A DNA stretch of 64,000 bases from Metaphire vulgaris (GCA_018105865.1 CM030856.1:3333620-3397619), one strand, 5' to 3'. Numbered from the stretch's first letter, positions 10,562-21,618 are shown. Made by a program: numbers and translations. The notes: generated by a model not told the origin, from the sequence alone.

Positions 10562-11523
10562 CAAAAAAGTAGCCGTATAAGACTCGACACTGAACATTGA
10601 CAATCCCCATCCCCGCAAATTCATGGAAAAAAGTCTGGGGTCCGGGGTATAACCCCAGAAAATTTTTGAAATCAATAGGTGCTCGTAGGTGAGTTTCAGT
10701 GCATTTTGGACATTAAATCGCATACTTTGGTGCACCAGGATAGGTCTCATACCAGTAACTTCTAATTCTTAATTTTTGGAAAATTCCAACAGCCACAAAG
10801 CACTATTAAATGTAAGTTGAAACTATGGAGAGATATTGCAGTAATTGTGCTGTCAAACTATTTAAAATTATCTATTGGCAATATGACCACATCCAAATGC
10901 AAATAAAATAAATGCTACTTTTAGTATTTATTTTAAAAATTAGATTTCTCCAACAGCCACACCTACATTATTTTACATAGATGATAGAGGCATTAAAGCT
11001 GCAACAACTGCAAATTGGGTAACTAGACTTAAGGCAACTGACTGAAACAAGCAAATTATAATTATTATTAACAGTATTTAATTGCACCGTTTCACAGTTT
11101 TAAATGGATTGTAATTTGTTGATGGAGGTCTTTAATTTGGAAGGCTGCAGTAGTGGAGGGAGTTGCAGTAGTCTAATTTAGAATGTAAACTTCATGTGAG
11201 TCTATTAGTTTGTTATAAACGATTTATATTTCACAGAAAGTTTGCACTCTTCATCATTAGAATGACTACGTAAAAGTTACAATAATAATAACATTTTATG
11301 AATGCCTGATAATAATAAACTTGAGCTTGAATTGAGTACCGGTAATCTTATATGAAGTTACAGAATTGCACTGCAATAAAGCCAGTAATTGCGCAGTCAT
11401 TGAGGGGCCTATTGAATTAATATACTACTCTAACGTGATACCAAAACTCAGGGGGGAATTTCTTCCCCCCTAGGTTTTTCAGGAAGCATTTGCTTCCTTA
11501 ACCCCCTTGTGTGGGCGCCTCTG
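10349..11523. mobile_element. Nonautonomous hAT nested in LINE-A
   Basis: The 1175-bp insert has 12-bp TIRs CAGGGGCGCCCA and CAGAGGCGCCCA and an exact 8-bp TSD GCTGTAGC (10341-10348, 11524-11531). Inside are a CACCAC tract near 10468-10502 and an ATT microsatellite at about 10507-10560. No transposase was found. Confidence 0.92.
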
Positions 11524-11715
11524 GCTGTAGCGTCCTGCCCACTCGCCCTTTTGATTAAATGACCCGGCATGAATGACCCACCTTTGGCTATAGCTACTTC
11601 ATTTGAGATTAAGCGCATAAGAATAAGGAGCTACTTTGGTGCATCGTTTGAAAGCGCTTTAGAAATTAACGAGATTTTACTTACTTACTTACACATATCT
11701 TCTGTTGTAACTCAC

Positions 11716-11897
11716 TTGTCATTTTCAGTAAAATTTCTCCATTCTTTCACCGACTCTAAACAAATATCCAAACATTCGTCAAATCGTCTATAAAGTAAAC
11801 AGTCGTTTGCTCTATTAATTGTTTCGTTGTACACCTTATTCGTTTTAGAATCCGTATGTTCTCTTTTAATGCAACCTCTTAACTCGAACGTTGCCAT
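11716..11897 (-). CDS. Putative first coding exon of an unidentified host gene
   Basis: On the minus strand an ATG at 11897 in a fair context (AGAAAATGG) opens a 60-codon frame of ordinary amino-acid composition, beginning MATFELRGCIKRE and including NRANDCLLYRRFDECLDICL. Just before the frame would stop, the sequence reads ACAA|GTGAGT, a consensus 5' splice donor at 11715-11710. Unlike nearly all other open frames here it shows no transposon motif. The helix-like 'CLLYRRFDECLDICLESV' pattern loosely recalls TPR-type or peroxin-26-type N-termini, but this is weak. Later exons would lie at lower coordinates and were not found. Confidence 0.5.
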
Positions 11898-12236
11898 TTT
11901 CTACCTTTAGTTTAAAGTAGAAACTTAAAAGCAAAGATCTATTGCTGAGGGCAAATATTGTTTTGCAGTCGTGAGCATAGAATTTTAAATTTAATAGTTT
12001 GCGTAGCCATATAGGCCCTGCACCAGAGACTCTTGACTCTTAGTCTCTTAAGCTAAGGCGCCACGGAGGGCTTTTGAACGAGCGGTTTCACGTGCCCGCA
12101 TAGACCGCCTGAGTGATAATGTGGCGACTGGCGACCCCGGCTCGCGGAGTCGCGGTCTCTTGGCGCGGCCGGCGGTCGGGGCCCCCCAACGCCCGCTCGG
12201 TTTCCCGATCGCCATCTGCCGCCGACCACGTACGCA
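11898..12236. other. Sequence upstream of the putative exon, turning GC-rich
   Basis: If the exon at 11716-11897 is real, this holds its 5' UTR and promoter. The part beyond 12060 is GC-rich with many CG dinucleotides and continues, after the LINE-A insertion, at 14117. No TATA box or other site could be assigned. Confidence 0.3.
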
Positions 12237-13910
12237 CTGGAAAACCGTAAATGATCTTTTCCATCGCAAAGAATCAAAACCTCTCCCTCAATCCATTTAT
12301 CTGTCAGAACTTGCTGCATCTTTTGCTAATTTCTTCTCTACAAAAATCTCTAAGATTCGCAGTGTCCTTAAGTCTTTCACTATTACTCAAACCACCTCTC
12401 CTCATTACCCTTCTCCCCACAACCCCCATGCAATTTATCCAGCTTCACTCCTGCAACTGAGGAAGAGGTATCCAAACTGCTACTTTCTCTCCCAAACAAA
12501 CAATGTGACCTAGATCCCATACCAAACCTCTTTACTCAAACAGAGTGCCATCGTGCTTGCGCCTATCATAACTAGAATCATTAACCTCTCTCTTTTACCT
12601 CAGGCACTTTCCCATCTTCATTCAAAAACTCTTTTGTCACTCCTCTCCTAAAAAAGCCTGGTCTTGACAGAGAAGATCTGAATAACCATCGCCCCATCTC
12701 AAATCTTTAACTTCTATCAAAACTTACTGAGAAAATTGTGCTTTCTAGACTGACCGAACACCTTTAAAATAACTCGCTATATAATGCTCATCAGTCTGCC
12801 TACACTAAACATCACTCAACTGAAACCGTTCTCGCCTACATTCATGACAGACTCTTAACCGCAATTGGTCTCCGACAAGTTACTGGCCTTTGTCTCCTTG
12901 ACCTCTCTGCTGCATTTGATACCATAGATCACAAAATTCTGTTCGAACGACTTTCTCTCTCTCTCTCTCTCTCTCTCTGGTTTGGAATATCTGAAAAAGC
13001 TCACAACTGGTTTTCATTTTACCTTAAAACCCGGTCTTTTCAAGTGTCCTGTCTTAGCCAAATTTCTCTATCTCACAGTGTAGATTTTGGAGTGCCTCAA
13101 GGATCTGTTCATGGGCCTGTACTGTACAGCCTTTACACCACACCGCTCTCATCTTTAATTAATTCCCTTAATTTAAATCACCAACTCTATGCCGATGACA
13201 CTCAGCTATTCTTTTCCTTCTCACCTCTTTCATTCAATGCTTCTATTATTGAGCTTGAATCTGCATTCTCATCAATCTCTGCTTGGACGTCATCTAATCT
13301 CCTCGCTCTTAACCGATCTAATACAGTGTTTCTTTTAATTGGACTACCCCAACAGCTCAAAAAATTGACAATCCTAAACTAGTTTTTGGCTCCTGACACC
13401 ACAATAATCCCTGTTCCAACTGCTAGAAATCTAGGATTCAAATTTGATTCTTTTCTAAACTTCGAATCACAAATCTCCCAACTATCAAAAGCCTGCTATG
13501 TTCATATTCGTGACCTTCGCCGCCTACGTCCTTGCCTAGATACTAAAACTGCCTCCACAATTGCCACCTCAATAGTCCACTCCAAATTAGATTATTGTAA
13601 CTCCCTTCCCAAAGCCTCGATCAAAAAATTGCAATCAATACAAAATGCACTTGATCGTGCTGTTACTAAGTCACCTAAATTCTCTCATATTTCACCCATA
13701 CTAAAATCATAACATTGGCTTAAAATAACCGAACGTATCCAATTTAAGATAATAACACTTACATATAGTTCACTTCCTGTCTACCTTAGATCACTTTCGA
13801 ACTCGATCCCAGCTTCCCTCCGTAGACTTGGACACTTTCAAACAATAAAATCTGATTCCTCATTTCCTATAATTCCCGCATTATCTCCTCAAGTCTTCAG
13901 GTCTAAGCTT
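12237..13910 (+). pseudogene. LINE-A RT, decayed (copy 2)
   Basis: RT motifs are spread over several frames. Linker and finger region lie at 12240-12720. LLDLSAAFDTIDHK-like sequence lies near 12895-12940, just before a CT repeat. The palm follows at 13044-13382, with GVPQGSVHGPVLY and an intact YADDTQLF box, and then the thumb at 13386-13712. At least four frameshifts or stops occur, including a TAA in the SNL*LLSK part near 12707. It is nonfunctional. Confidence 0.8.
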
Positions 13911-14116
13911 AAATAATTCCTTTTTCTAAAATCATATCCTCCATAGCTGTAACAACCTAGCCTCACTGCCCTTTAGATGTTGACTACTGCCTGGCTGATC
14001 ACATACCTTCCCCATAGCTATTTTAAGAGAGGCTGAGTGCCTAAGAATAAGCAGCTACTGTTGTGCTGTTTCCAAGGCGCTATAGAAATCCACGAGATTT
14101 TACTTTACTTTACTTA
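12237..14116 (+). mobile_element. LINE-A copy 2 (second subfamily), 5'-truncated
   Basis: The LINE starts with the linker upstream of RT (FFSTKISKIRSVLKS near 12328), continues through RT and ends in a TTTAC/TTAC tail at about 14097-14116. Its 3' UTR ('gtaacaacctagcctcactg') differs from copy 1 but matches the fragment at 39617-40185, so there are two subfamilies. A CT microsatellite at about 12952-12978 expands the RT region. The insert interrupts GC-rich DNA. Confidence 0.85.
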
Positions 14117-15689
14117 CTTTACTCTGCCCGATCAGCGGCGTCTGTTTCCCTTTCTGGTTATCCGACATCAGAGGAGGTGTCCGCGGCTGCCGGGCAGGCC
14201 GCACACTGAGGACGGCTGTTCCTCAACATAGGGTTCTCATTTCACTCCTCTGATTCTCTATCCGTTGCGGCCTCGTCCGAGAGACCCTTTAACTCATGCC
14301 TCTTATCGCTGGCCACCGCTTGGTCTCGGCGCCTTAGGCGATTTCGATATGTATACCTGGTCACTGGCTTCGACTTGGTCCCACGTCTCTTCATTCTCGG
14401 TAATCTAACCGTCTTCCGCTCTCTTAAAGACAGGCGGCGTTGTCTCTACTCTGTTGCGGCTTGCTAGCACGCTTGGTAACCTCTGCTCTCGCTTCTAGAC
14501 GGGCAGCGGCGTCTATTTGCTTCCTCAGCGTTTTCACCAAAACCCGAGGTTACGCCTGCCAGAATGGACGGCGGTCCACTCTTTTCCTTGGCCGTCGATT
14601 CACCCAAACTGTCTCGCCGCGCCTTTACGACAGGCGGGCGTCTGTCTCCTCCCTTGGCTCAGAATCGACCTCCTGGGCACTAACGTGACCTCAGGTAGGC
14701 GATTTTCATCACAGCCAAGACTCACCTTCACTGACAGTGCGCTGAGACTTCGGCGTCACATCGACTTCCAAAGACACGAACACAACTTGCCTTTATTGGT
14801 TTATTTTTATTTATTAATAAACCAAGCAACAATGACAACAATGGCTACAGTGGCAACGCTGGTAACGCGGACAAAGACGCGCTGACTAGACGCAATCCGG
14901 CAGCCACAATAACTAGCGCACAGGAACTGCAATCAATAGTCTTTGATACGTCAGTATGAAACGATAAGCTTTAGCACTTTGAACGGGCTCCAAATACTCG
15001 CTTTCAATCGCTGTGCTTTCTTTTCTCTATCGCCTCACAATATAATCGGCCACAGTGCGAAAAGCACATGTCATGTCAATGACTGAAATTTTCAGAGTTT
15101 TGAAACTTTTTGACGGACACTTAGGCGGATTTTTCGTCAGTTGTCTGTATTTTCGCGTAGTTGCCATCAATACGAAAAAGTAGGGACCTGCCTAAGGACG
15201 TTTTCCTTAGCGGTGATCAGGGGATTCGTCTACGGCTAAGCGACGCGGCAATAGCTCCTGCCAGCTGGGCGCGCGTCTCAAGCGAACTTTAGTTACAACA
15301 GCCGCCTGCGTCCACCTATTGACGCGTGCTACATAAATTCCCATATTTCGGAGATTTTCGATTTTTAGAACCAGCCCTTGAGGGCGCTCGCCCCCTAATG
15401 TCCCTATCTATGCGTTTTATCCGTCAGAAAGTTTAACTTCGGACCCACCCCTTTAGCGTCGTCGGCAGCGACGAAAGGCGCCTCGCCGCCGGCGACGCGC
15501 ATCGCCGTCAGGACCTGTTCCACGGGCGCCGCTCTTCCAGCGAAATTTCAAACTGTTGAGCCACGTCCGCCTAGGTGCCGTGAAAGCAGGGAACCTAGGC
15601 AGCGGCGGCATCGTTAGCGGTGGTAAGCGACCCCGTCTACGGCCCAACTCTTCGCTAATCATCCTTGGTAGCCGGGCGCCGGTGTAGCA
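14117..15689. other. GC-rich region, nothing recognised
   Basis: This is compositionally unlike its AT-rich surroundings, with frequent GGCG, CGCC and CGACG words and many CG dinucleotides. Open frames of up to 122 codons exist on both strands but lack recognisable motifs. It continues leftwards at 12060-12236 and resumes at 16273-16560 on the far side of a foldback element. It could be a GC-rich repeat or a CpG island; no rRNA-like or tRNA-like fold was noticed. Confidence 0.35.
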
Positions 15690-16272
15690 TATTATAATGA
15701 CTCTCATATAATAATAACTCCCCTCTCATTATTATATATATAATAAAGACTCCCCCCTCATTATTATATATATAATAATAACTCTCTGTATATTATAATA
15801 ACTCCCCAGAAGAAGTAGGCCTAAAAATTGAAAAAAATAACCCTAATTTATAAAAATGTCTCTAAAATGGTTATACGAAATTATAACCCCATTTCCAATC
15901 TCCCAGTTTTCCTAAAATTCCTGAAAGGCAATGCTTACCAGAATGTTAAATTACTTAGATGCATTTAATATGCTATCCACTGATCAATATGGTTTCAGCC
16001 CTAGTTCTCCACTTAAATGCCAATAATGAATTTAATTGATACCAAAACAACAAATTTTTAATCCAACAAACACACTATTGGAACAATCCTCGATATAAAA
16101 AAAAGCTTTTGGTGTTCTAGACCATGGTATCTCAGCTGGTTTCTGAAAAACTAAGGGAGTTATTATAATATAGAGAGAGTTATTATTATATATATAATAA
16201 TGAAGGGGGAGTCATTAATATTATATATAATAATGAGGGGGGAGTTATTATTATATGGGAGTCATTATAATA
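15690..16272. mobile_element. Foldback element with ~115-bp inverted arms
   Basis: Left arm 15690-15805 and right arm 16155-16272 are inverted copies built from units such as TATTATAATGACTC and CTCATTATTATATA. The 350-bp loop carries a heavily decayed RT fragment. The insert lies in GC-rich DNA, in contrast to its own AT-rich arms. No clear TSD was found. Confidence 0.7.
15880..16140 (+). pseudogene. RT scrap in foldback loop
   Basis: Translation in shifting frames gives phrases like NYNPISNLPVFLKFL, then STDQYGFSPSSPLK-like sequence, and LDIKKSFWCSRPWYLS. These recall the usual LINE order NYRPISLLPVFSK, QYGFRPNHST and LDIKKAFDVLDHGIL. Stops and frameshifts are frequent. The fragment is of Jockey/CR1-type RT and is far too short for clade assignment. 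Confidence 0.5.
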
Positions 16273-16700
16273 TACTATACCGGTCTTTAGGCGAACGCAT
16301 CAACTACACAGCCGGCCGGCCGCTGCCGTTCTCTCTCCTTTCCATCGCTCCAACCGCCTGTTCCCTTCGTCAGCGGCCAGCCAGCCGCCGTCTCCGCGCA
16401 GCCTCTGTCAAACTTGCGACGGTCTTTCAGCGGCCAAATTCTCTAGTCGATGAAGAGCGAAGGCTCTACCGGGACCCTATAATCGTTGCCGGTTTCTATA
16501 ACCTATCTCTCGGTCTTCGGGCGGGCGTGGCGATTCTAATAATTTTACCGAAGCCTTAGCGTCGTAGCCTAGCGCGTGCTGTCCGTTTTACTTTATTAAT
16601 TAAATAAAATTAGTACAAAATACATTATTATAAACGCTAATTAATTAGATTAAATTATTAACTAACAAGTTTATACAGTTAAGCAATCTTTAATAATAAC
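16273..16700. other. GC-rich remainder, then AT-rich spacer
   Basis: 16273-16560 resembles the GC-rich region to the left of the foldback; 16560-16700 is AT-rich. No feature recognised. Confidence 0.3.
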
Positions 16701-16716
16701 AATAATAGTAATAAAA

Positions 16717-16751
<35 letters not shown>

Positions 16752-16774
16752 TGATGATGATGATGATGATGATG

Positions 16775-16809
<35 letters not shown>

Positions 16810-16830
16810 TAATAATAATAATAATAATAA
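16717..16830. repeat. TAA/TGA trinucleotide microsatellite
   Basis: Runs of AATAAT, then ATGATG (about nine units), then AATAAT again. Open frames across it are artefacts of the repeat. Confidence 0.95.
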
Positions 16831-17160
16831 CTGTAATAATGCTCACATGGTCGCCATGGTCGCCACACTTCATTGTGTACAATTATGCCATAAATCGTTG
16901 AGTGTGTGCGGTGCACAAAGTATGCATATAATCACATAACATCTAATATATACACAGTTATGCAATGGGATGTATATCATTATTAATTTAAATTAATATT
17001 GAGGTGCCGTGGTTATCTTTGATTTGATTGAGTTGGACTGGGGATGTGAGTTTAGGTGTAGTGAGCGTCGTTCGCATACGCTTATGTGCGACTTCATCCA
17101 ATGACATTTATTCATCCATCAATTATTCTTTATACTAGTCAGATTGAGAAGGAGGGGTCG
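16831..17160. other. Unassigned spacer
   Basis: About 330 bases between the microsatellite and the repeat array. A short GGTCGCC duplication near 16850-16862 is the only pattern seen. Confidence 0.3.
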
Positions 17161-17161
17161 A

Positions 17162-17657
17162 CGACGGTTTCCTCAACCGGAAGTCGAAGATAAAAGGTAG
17201 AGGAAGAGAAAGAGAGAAAGGGAAAGGTGAAAGTCAGAACATGGAAAACGAATACACGATCCACGACAGGTTTTTCAACCGGAAGTCGGGCATACATTAC
17301 GGTGGCCTTTCGGCGGGTCCGCCAAAACAACTAGCCAATCGGTCTGATTTCACAGGCTGTCGGTAACACATATAACAACGACAATCTACGACGGTTTCCT
17401 CAACCGGAAGTAGATATACATAACAGTACCTTCCGTCGACGGTTTCTTCAACCGGAAGCCGGAACAACAAATAGTACAATCCCCGACGGTTTCCTCAACC
17501 GCAAGTGAGATGTATATAGATCAATAAAAGATGGCGACGGTTTCTCCAACCGGAAGCCATAGTCGAAGAAAAAGTGAAAGAGGAAGTCGACGACGGTTTC
17601 CTCAACCGGAAGTCGAAGAAGAAGGTAGTGTCCAACGACGGTTTCCGCAACCGGAAG
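17162..17657. repeat. Eight evenly spaced copies of a ~23-bp repeat
   Basis: The core GGTTTCCTCAACCGGAAG, preceded by CGAC, occurs at 17162, 17264, 17389, 17437, 17484, 17535, 17591 and 17636. Start-to-start spacing is 102 and 125 bases for the first two gaps, then 48, 47, 51, 56 and 45. Copies differ at one to three positions. The intervening 22-33-bp segments are unrelated to one another, apart from purine-rich GAAGA tracts in some. Short inverted pairs (GGTT/AACC and TTCC/GGAA) lie inside each unit. Despite the geometry this is a eukaryotic locus without cas genes. Confidence 0.9.
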
Positions 17658-17689
17658 CTGGAGTGTAGGAAGCAAGAAAATAATTTAGA

Positions 17690-18200
17690 ATAGGAGGTAG
17701 AAGTTAACTAACAGTCATTCTCACTAACACATATATAATCGCACATATTCGTATACATACGCACATACTCACAGTTTCAAAGTTGTTCCAAAGGTTCCTT
17801 TATGCCCAAAAAGTCCTTTCGTTTAAATCCATTTCGCTCAAAATCGGATAGAGTTTCGGGCATTGTTCTGTTACTAGGCTTAAGTTAAGCACTAGGAGTT
17901 AGCATGCGCCAATCTAACCAAATGCATTGAAATGCGACATACTGTCTATGTATCTGTCGCTGTATTAACTTACTTAGCTTCGCGCTGTATCTTGCCACAG
18001 TAGCCGCTGAGGAGTCAGGCTCTAGGCGCTAAGACCCAGCCGTGCAGAGAGCATGGGCAGGAAGCCGGGAGAGCGGCGGAAGGCTATACATATGGGTGAG
18101 AGCCATCTTCGCGGCTCTCGCTCGAGGAAAAGGAACTGAGGAACAACTCAGGAGGAATTGGAGAGGAGAGGCGGCCAGGAATGTAGGAGTGCAATGCAAA
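17690..18200. other. Unassigned sequence
   Basis: No motif recognised. A purine-rich GGAAGCC-type tract lies around 18050-18180. Confidence 0.3.
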
Positions 18201-18203
18201 TTG

Positions 18204-18308
18204 AAGGGTAACAGAAGAGGGCCTTAATTCGTGAATGATGCGAATCGAAAAGTAACATAAGAGGGCCTTGATTCGTGAATTATGCGAGCCGAAGGGTAAC
18301 AGAAAATG
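18204..18308. repeat. 46-bp tandem repeat, about 2.3 units
   Basis: The phrase 'gggtaacagaagagggcctt' and its variant 'agtaacataagagggccttg' recur with a period of about 46 bases, each followed by 'attcgtgaat'. Confidence 0.75.
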
Positions 18309-18452
18309 TTGACTCGTCAACATCGACTGTAAGCTCTAAAGCTCAACGCACTTATCGGGGAAGTTGTTTGAATTATTCTTAGAATAACGTTGTCCTGATT
18401 ATATTGATTAATTGCTGCATATTATTGATCGCCACTTATAATTCCATGTGTA

Positions 18453-19110
18453 TCTATAATATTAAGGTCCTTGCTCTGTATGTCTGTTACCTTCAAGCGT
18501 TCTGATTGGTTGGCTGTGTGAGCATTCTGATTGGTTGGCTGTGCGATGTTCTCATTCGTTACCTTCAAGCGTTCTGATTGGTTGGCTGGGTGAGCGTTCT
18601 GATTGGTCGTTCTGGAACCTTAGGCGAGTTCGCTTCGCCAAGCGAACGGCTTCGCGAGAAGCGAATGGCGACGCGAAGCGAACGGCCACGCGAAGCGAAC
18701 GGCCACGCGAAGCGTTTGACGAAGCGTACGTTGCAGCGTCATAATGTGTACAACGTCGCGATGCGCTGGTGGGCGAATCGAAGACGACGCTGCTATTGGA
18801 AACTTTGACGAAGCGTTTGACGAAGCGTACGTTCAATTGTTCATTGCAGCGTCATAATGTGTACAACGTCGCGATGCGTTGGTGGGCGTAGCTTGAGGAA
18901 GTTGCGCAATTTTAACGTACACAAAAAATACGTGTACAGCGTCACAAATGGTCACAGTTTCGTGATTTTAACGTACATAGGCCTAATTGTTACGTAACGC
19001 AGAGCTTGGCTAGGTGGCGTATGTACATCATTGAAACTTTGTTCAGCATGAATTCAATGATTGGGTTTTAGTATTATCCTGCACCGCGAGCGAAGCGAGC
19101 ATCTTTCTAG
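18453..19110 (+). mobile_element. Helitron-like nonautonomous element, copy 1
   Basis: The proposed 5' end is TCTATAATATTAAGG preceded by A, and the proposed 3' end is ...GCATCTTTCTAG followed by T. This fits Helitron insertion between A and T with TC...CTAG termini and no TSD. A GCGAGCGAAGCGAGC motif precedes the 3' end but forms only a weak hairpin. The interior holds repeated TTCTGATTGGTTGGC and GCGAAGCGAACGG phrases. An inverted second copy at 20490-21001 shares the 5' terminus. Confidence 0.5.
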
Positions 19111-19320
19111 TGCTATTAATAATGCTGTTGATAGAGTCGTTATAATTTAACCAGGAATAATAGCTCTAGTGTATTTTATGATGATGCAAGTATATAGTTC
19201 GCTGAGAGACTTTGTAAATGCAATATTATATAGGAACTGGAAGGCTTATCTAGCCTGTATTAATGCGGCGATTCGTACATCAGTATTGTTTAGTTGCTTG
19301 CGATGAACATTCCTCAAGAC

Positions 19321-19593
19321 CAGGGACGTCATTTGGGGGGCAGGGGGGCATTTGCCCCCTCCTGATTTTGAGGAAAAAAATTTTTTCCTTGTGTTATTTA
19401 GTATTTAGTTTTTTACATGTCCTAAAGGAGCGCCTGATATGATGTGGAGTAGTCTAGTCTGAAAAGTAACTAACCGTTATAAACGGCTGACGAGCAAAAA
19501 AAAAAAGGTCGTCAACTTTTTCGCAAACTTGTAACTTGTCAGGTCAAAAGTGTTTTGCCCCCCCCCCTGAAAAACAGTGAAATGACGTCTCTG
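19321..19593. mobile_element. hAT MITE, family Z copy 1
   Basis: The 273-bp insert has ends CAGGGACGTCATTT and CAGAGACGTCATTT and an exact TSD CTCAAGAC (19313-19320, 19594-19601). A G-rich run lies near the left end and a C-rich run near the right end. A second copy with its own perfect TSD lies at 24893-25152 in inverse orientation. Confidence 0.93.
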
Positions 19594-19601
19594 CTCAAGA
19601 C

Positions 19602-19940
19602 ATTGCTAGAAATTGAGATTTTGGGCCGCATATGTTCTAAAGTCTCTATTATATATATTCTTTGCATTTCATCATGACCTCTATTATATTATATGCATTT
19701 CTCATTATCTCGTTGATTATTTGTGTCGTTTCATTACCATGCAACCTATAAATCCTAATTCTCGCACAGAATAGGCTTACCCTGCGGACATATTCACGCT
19801 AAATTGGCAGTAAAGTAAATTCGAGCATCTTGGAGAAAAGAAGAAGGCTAATTTAGCGGGCACTGATGACATAGAGAAAACCTAAGTCGTCACATTGGTA
19901 GGGCCTACCAGAAGTCCCTTGGTCCCACCTAAGTCGTCAC

Positions 19941-20038
<98 letters not shown>

Positions 20039-20489
20039 CAGTAGCGTGTAGAGTGGTTGGCGCCCGGGGCCAAATTTTTTTGCGCCCCCTTCTTTCTGAT
20101 CTGATGGTTGACGGAGAAAAAAAGGCCGCCGCTCTTATTTTAAAATCTTTCTGGGCCATTGTCATCTTCAGCTTATCTGGAACTGGACTGTTTTTCAAGT
20201 AGCCAAAATTGTTCCGTTGCAAATATTTACTACCAGTAGGCCTATTGCGCCCCACGCGGTCGCACTTTTGTCGTTTCAGACATATATCGTCCATCGTCTG
20301 TAAACTTGGTATTCGTAATATATTTATAAAAATAATTACTTACAAACCACAGGCCTGCGTAAGAACTAAATTTCATTAAAAAGCATGCATATTGTGTCAC
20401 CAGAAATAGCATGGCGACGCTTTCCGATACTTAGATAAGAGATTTATATTAGTTTTAAACAGATTTATTGACTTATTCTGAATGCTATG
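19602..20489. repeat. GTA microsatellite plus a lone hAT-like end
   Basis: About 19941-20038 is a (GTA)n tract. Directly at its right, at 20039, a hAT-like terminus starts CAGTAGCGTGTAGAG. A matching inverted terminus lies beside another GTA tract at about 32068-32082. Phrases such as 'gacatagagaaaa' followed by 'ctaagtcgtc' occur near both microsatellites. The right end of the element starting at 20039 was not located. Confidence 0.5.
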
Positions 20490-21001
20490 ACCAGCTCGAT
20501 GCAGGATAATACTAATCCAATACCTTGTACTTGTACCCAATCATTGAATTCATGCTGAACAACATTTCAATGATCGCCACCTGTACCCAAGCTCTGCGCC
20601 ACGTAATAATTAGGCCTAGGCCGTTAAAATCACGCAACTGTGGCCATTTGTGACGCTGTACACGTATTTTTGTGTACGTAAAACTTTAGTTAAATTGCAA
20701 CTACTTGTACTTGCGAACAATTGTTACCAATAGCAACGTCGCTCGCACGCCAGCCCTCTGACGCTGCAATGACTCGACTAAACCGGTTCTACGAACAATT
20801 GTTACCAATAGAACGTCGTCTTCGAACATCGTCCACCAACGCATCGCGACGTAATATAAGGACTAAAACCGGTCTACCAATAGTCAATGCTCGCCCACCA
20901 ACGCATCGCGACGTAAGGACTAAACGGTCTAAACCTCACCAATAGTCAACCAATCAGAACGCTTGAACTCAACATACAGATAACGATTTTAATATGATAG
21001 A
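20490..21001 (-). mobile_element. Helitron-like element, copy 2 (inverted)
   Basis: Read on the minus strand from 21001 it begins TCTATCATATTAAAATCG, also preceded by A, and then follows copy 1 in order: TTCAAGCGTTCTGATTGG, CGTCGCGATGCGTTGG, a 'caaaaatacgtgtacagcgt' block and 'catgaattcaatgattgggt'. Its 3' end lacks the GCGAGCGAAGCGAGC motif and seems lost. The pair gives the region 18453-21001 the look of a large inverted repeat. Confidence 0.5.
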
Positions 21002-21360
21002 TTCTGAATCTATGACGGCTATATTTTCACCCATTCAGTAGAATTTCGCTCGGAACAGAAATCCCGATTACTTAATAGAAGTTTAGGAACCGGACCCGTC
21101 CAAAACAACGTTAATAGATACATCGAACTCGCTCATTTCGAAATTAGAGATATTGGGTGCCTTGCGCTTCGATTTAACTGGATTATAATGTAAATATTTG
21201 ACTTTGGTCGACGGCGGTTTGCTTATGCGTCATTTGGCTATTAACATGACATCTCTGCAAAGACGTCGATCCACTCAATATTGGGGTGACCCAAACCTCC
21301 GAAGTTAGGTACATGAAAAGTTGATGCTGTCATTTCTCGTTGTCCTGGTCACTCAACACG

Positions 21361-21415
<55 letters not shown>

Positions 21416-21497
21416 GGCATAATATAGCTACTATATATATAGAGTTTTATAGACAAAATGTCAATATATAAATATATATATATAGTGTCTATATAGT

Positions 21498-21579
<82 letters not shown>

Positions 21580-21618
21580 CTACTATATAAATAATTATAT
21601 ATAGCTAGTTAACTCGAG

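Larger units (their letters stand above)
8762..11697 (+). mobile_element. LINE-A copy 1 (CR1/L2 group), split by a hAT
   Basis: The 5'-truncated LINE runs from RT domain to a 3' end reading GAGATTTTACTTACTTACTT. The two parts are 8762-10348 and 11524-11697; the hAT 10349-11523 separates them with an 8-bp duplication. The same uninterrupted 3' region at 32998-33178 confirms the join. The 3' tail of TTAC repeats is shared by the family's copies at 12237, 22713, 32826 and 39617. Confidence 0.85.

Noticed and set aside
16671..16939. Low-complexity proteins of M, N, Y, H or I runs
   Set aside because: The frames cross a TAA/TGA microsatellite and have no other support; the same applies to frames at 10445-10750, 19882-20294, 32079-32261 and 49681-49932.
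17162..17657. CRISPR array
   Set aside because: Repeat and spacer sizes fit loosely, but the setting is an animal genome full of transposons, repeats vary between copies, and no cas-like gene is present.
17139..17675. Proteins with repeated RLPVEETVVD
   Set aside because: The phrase appears in all three minus-strand frames because the 23-bp DNA repeat is translated; it is not a conserved protein.
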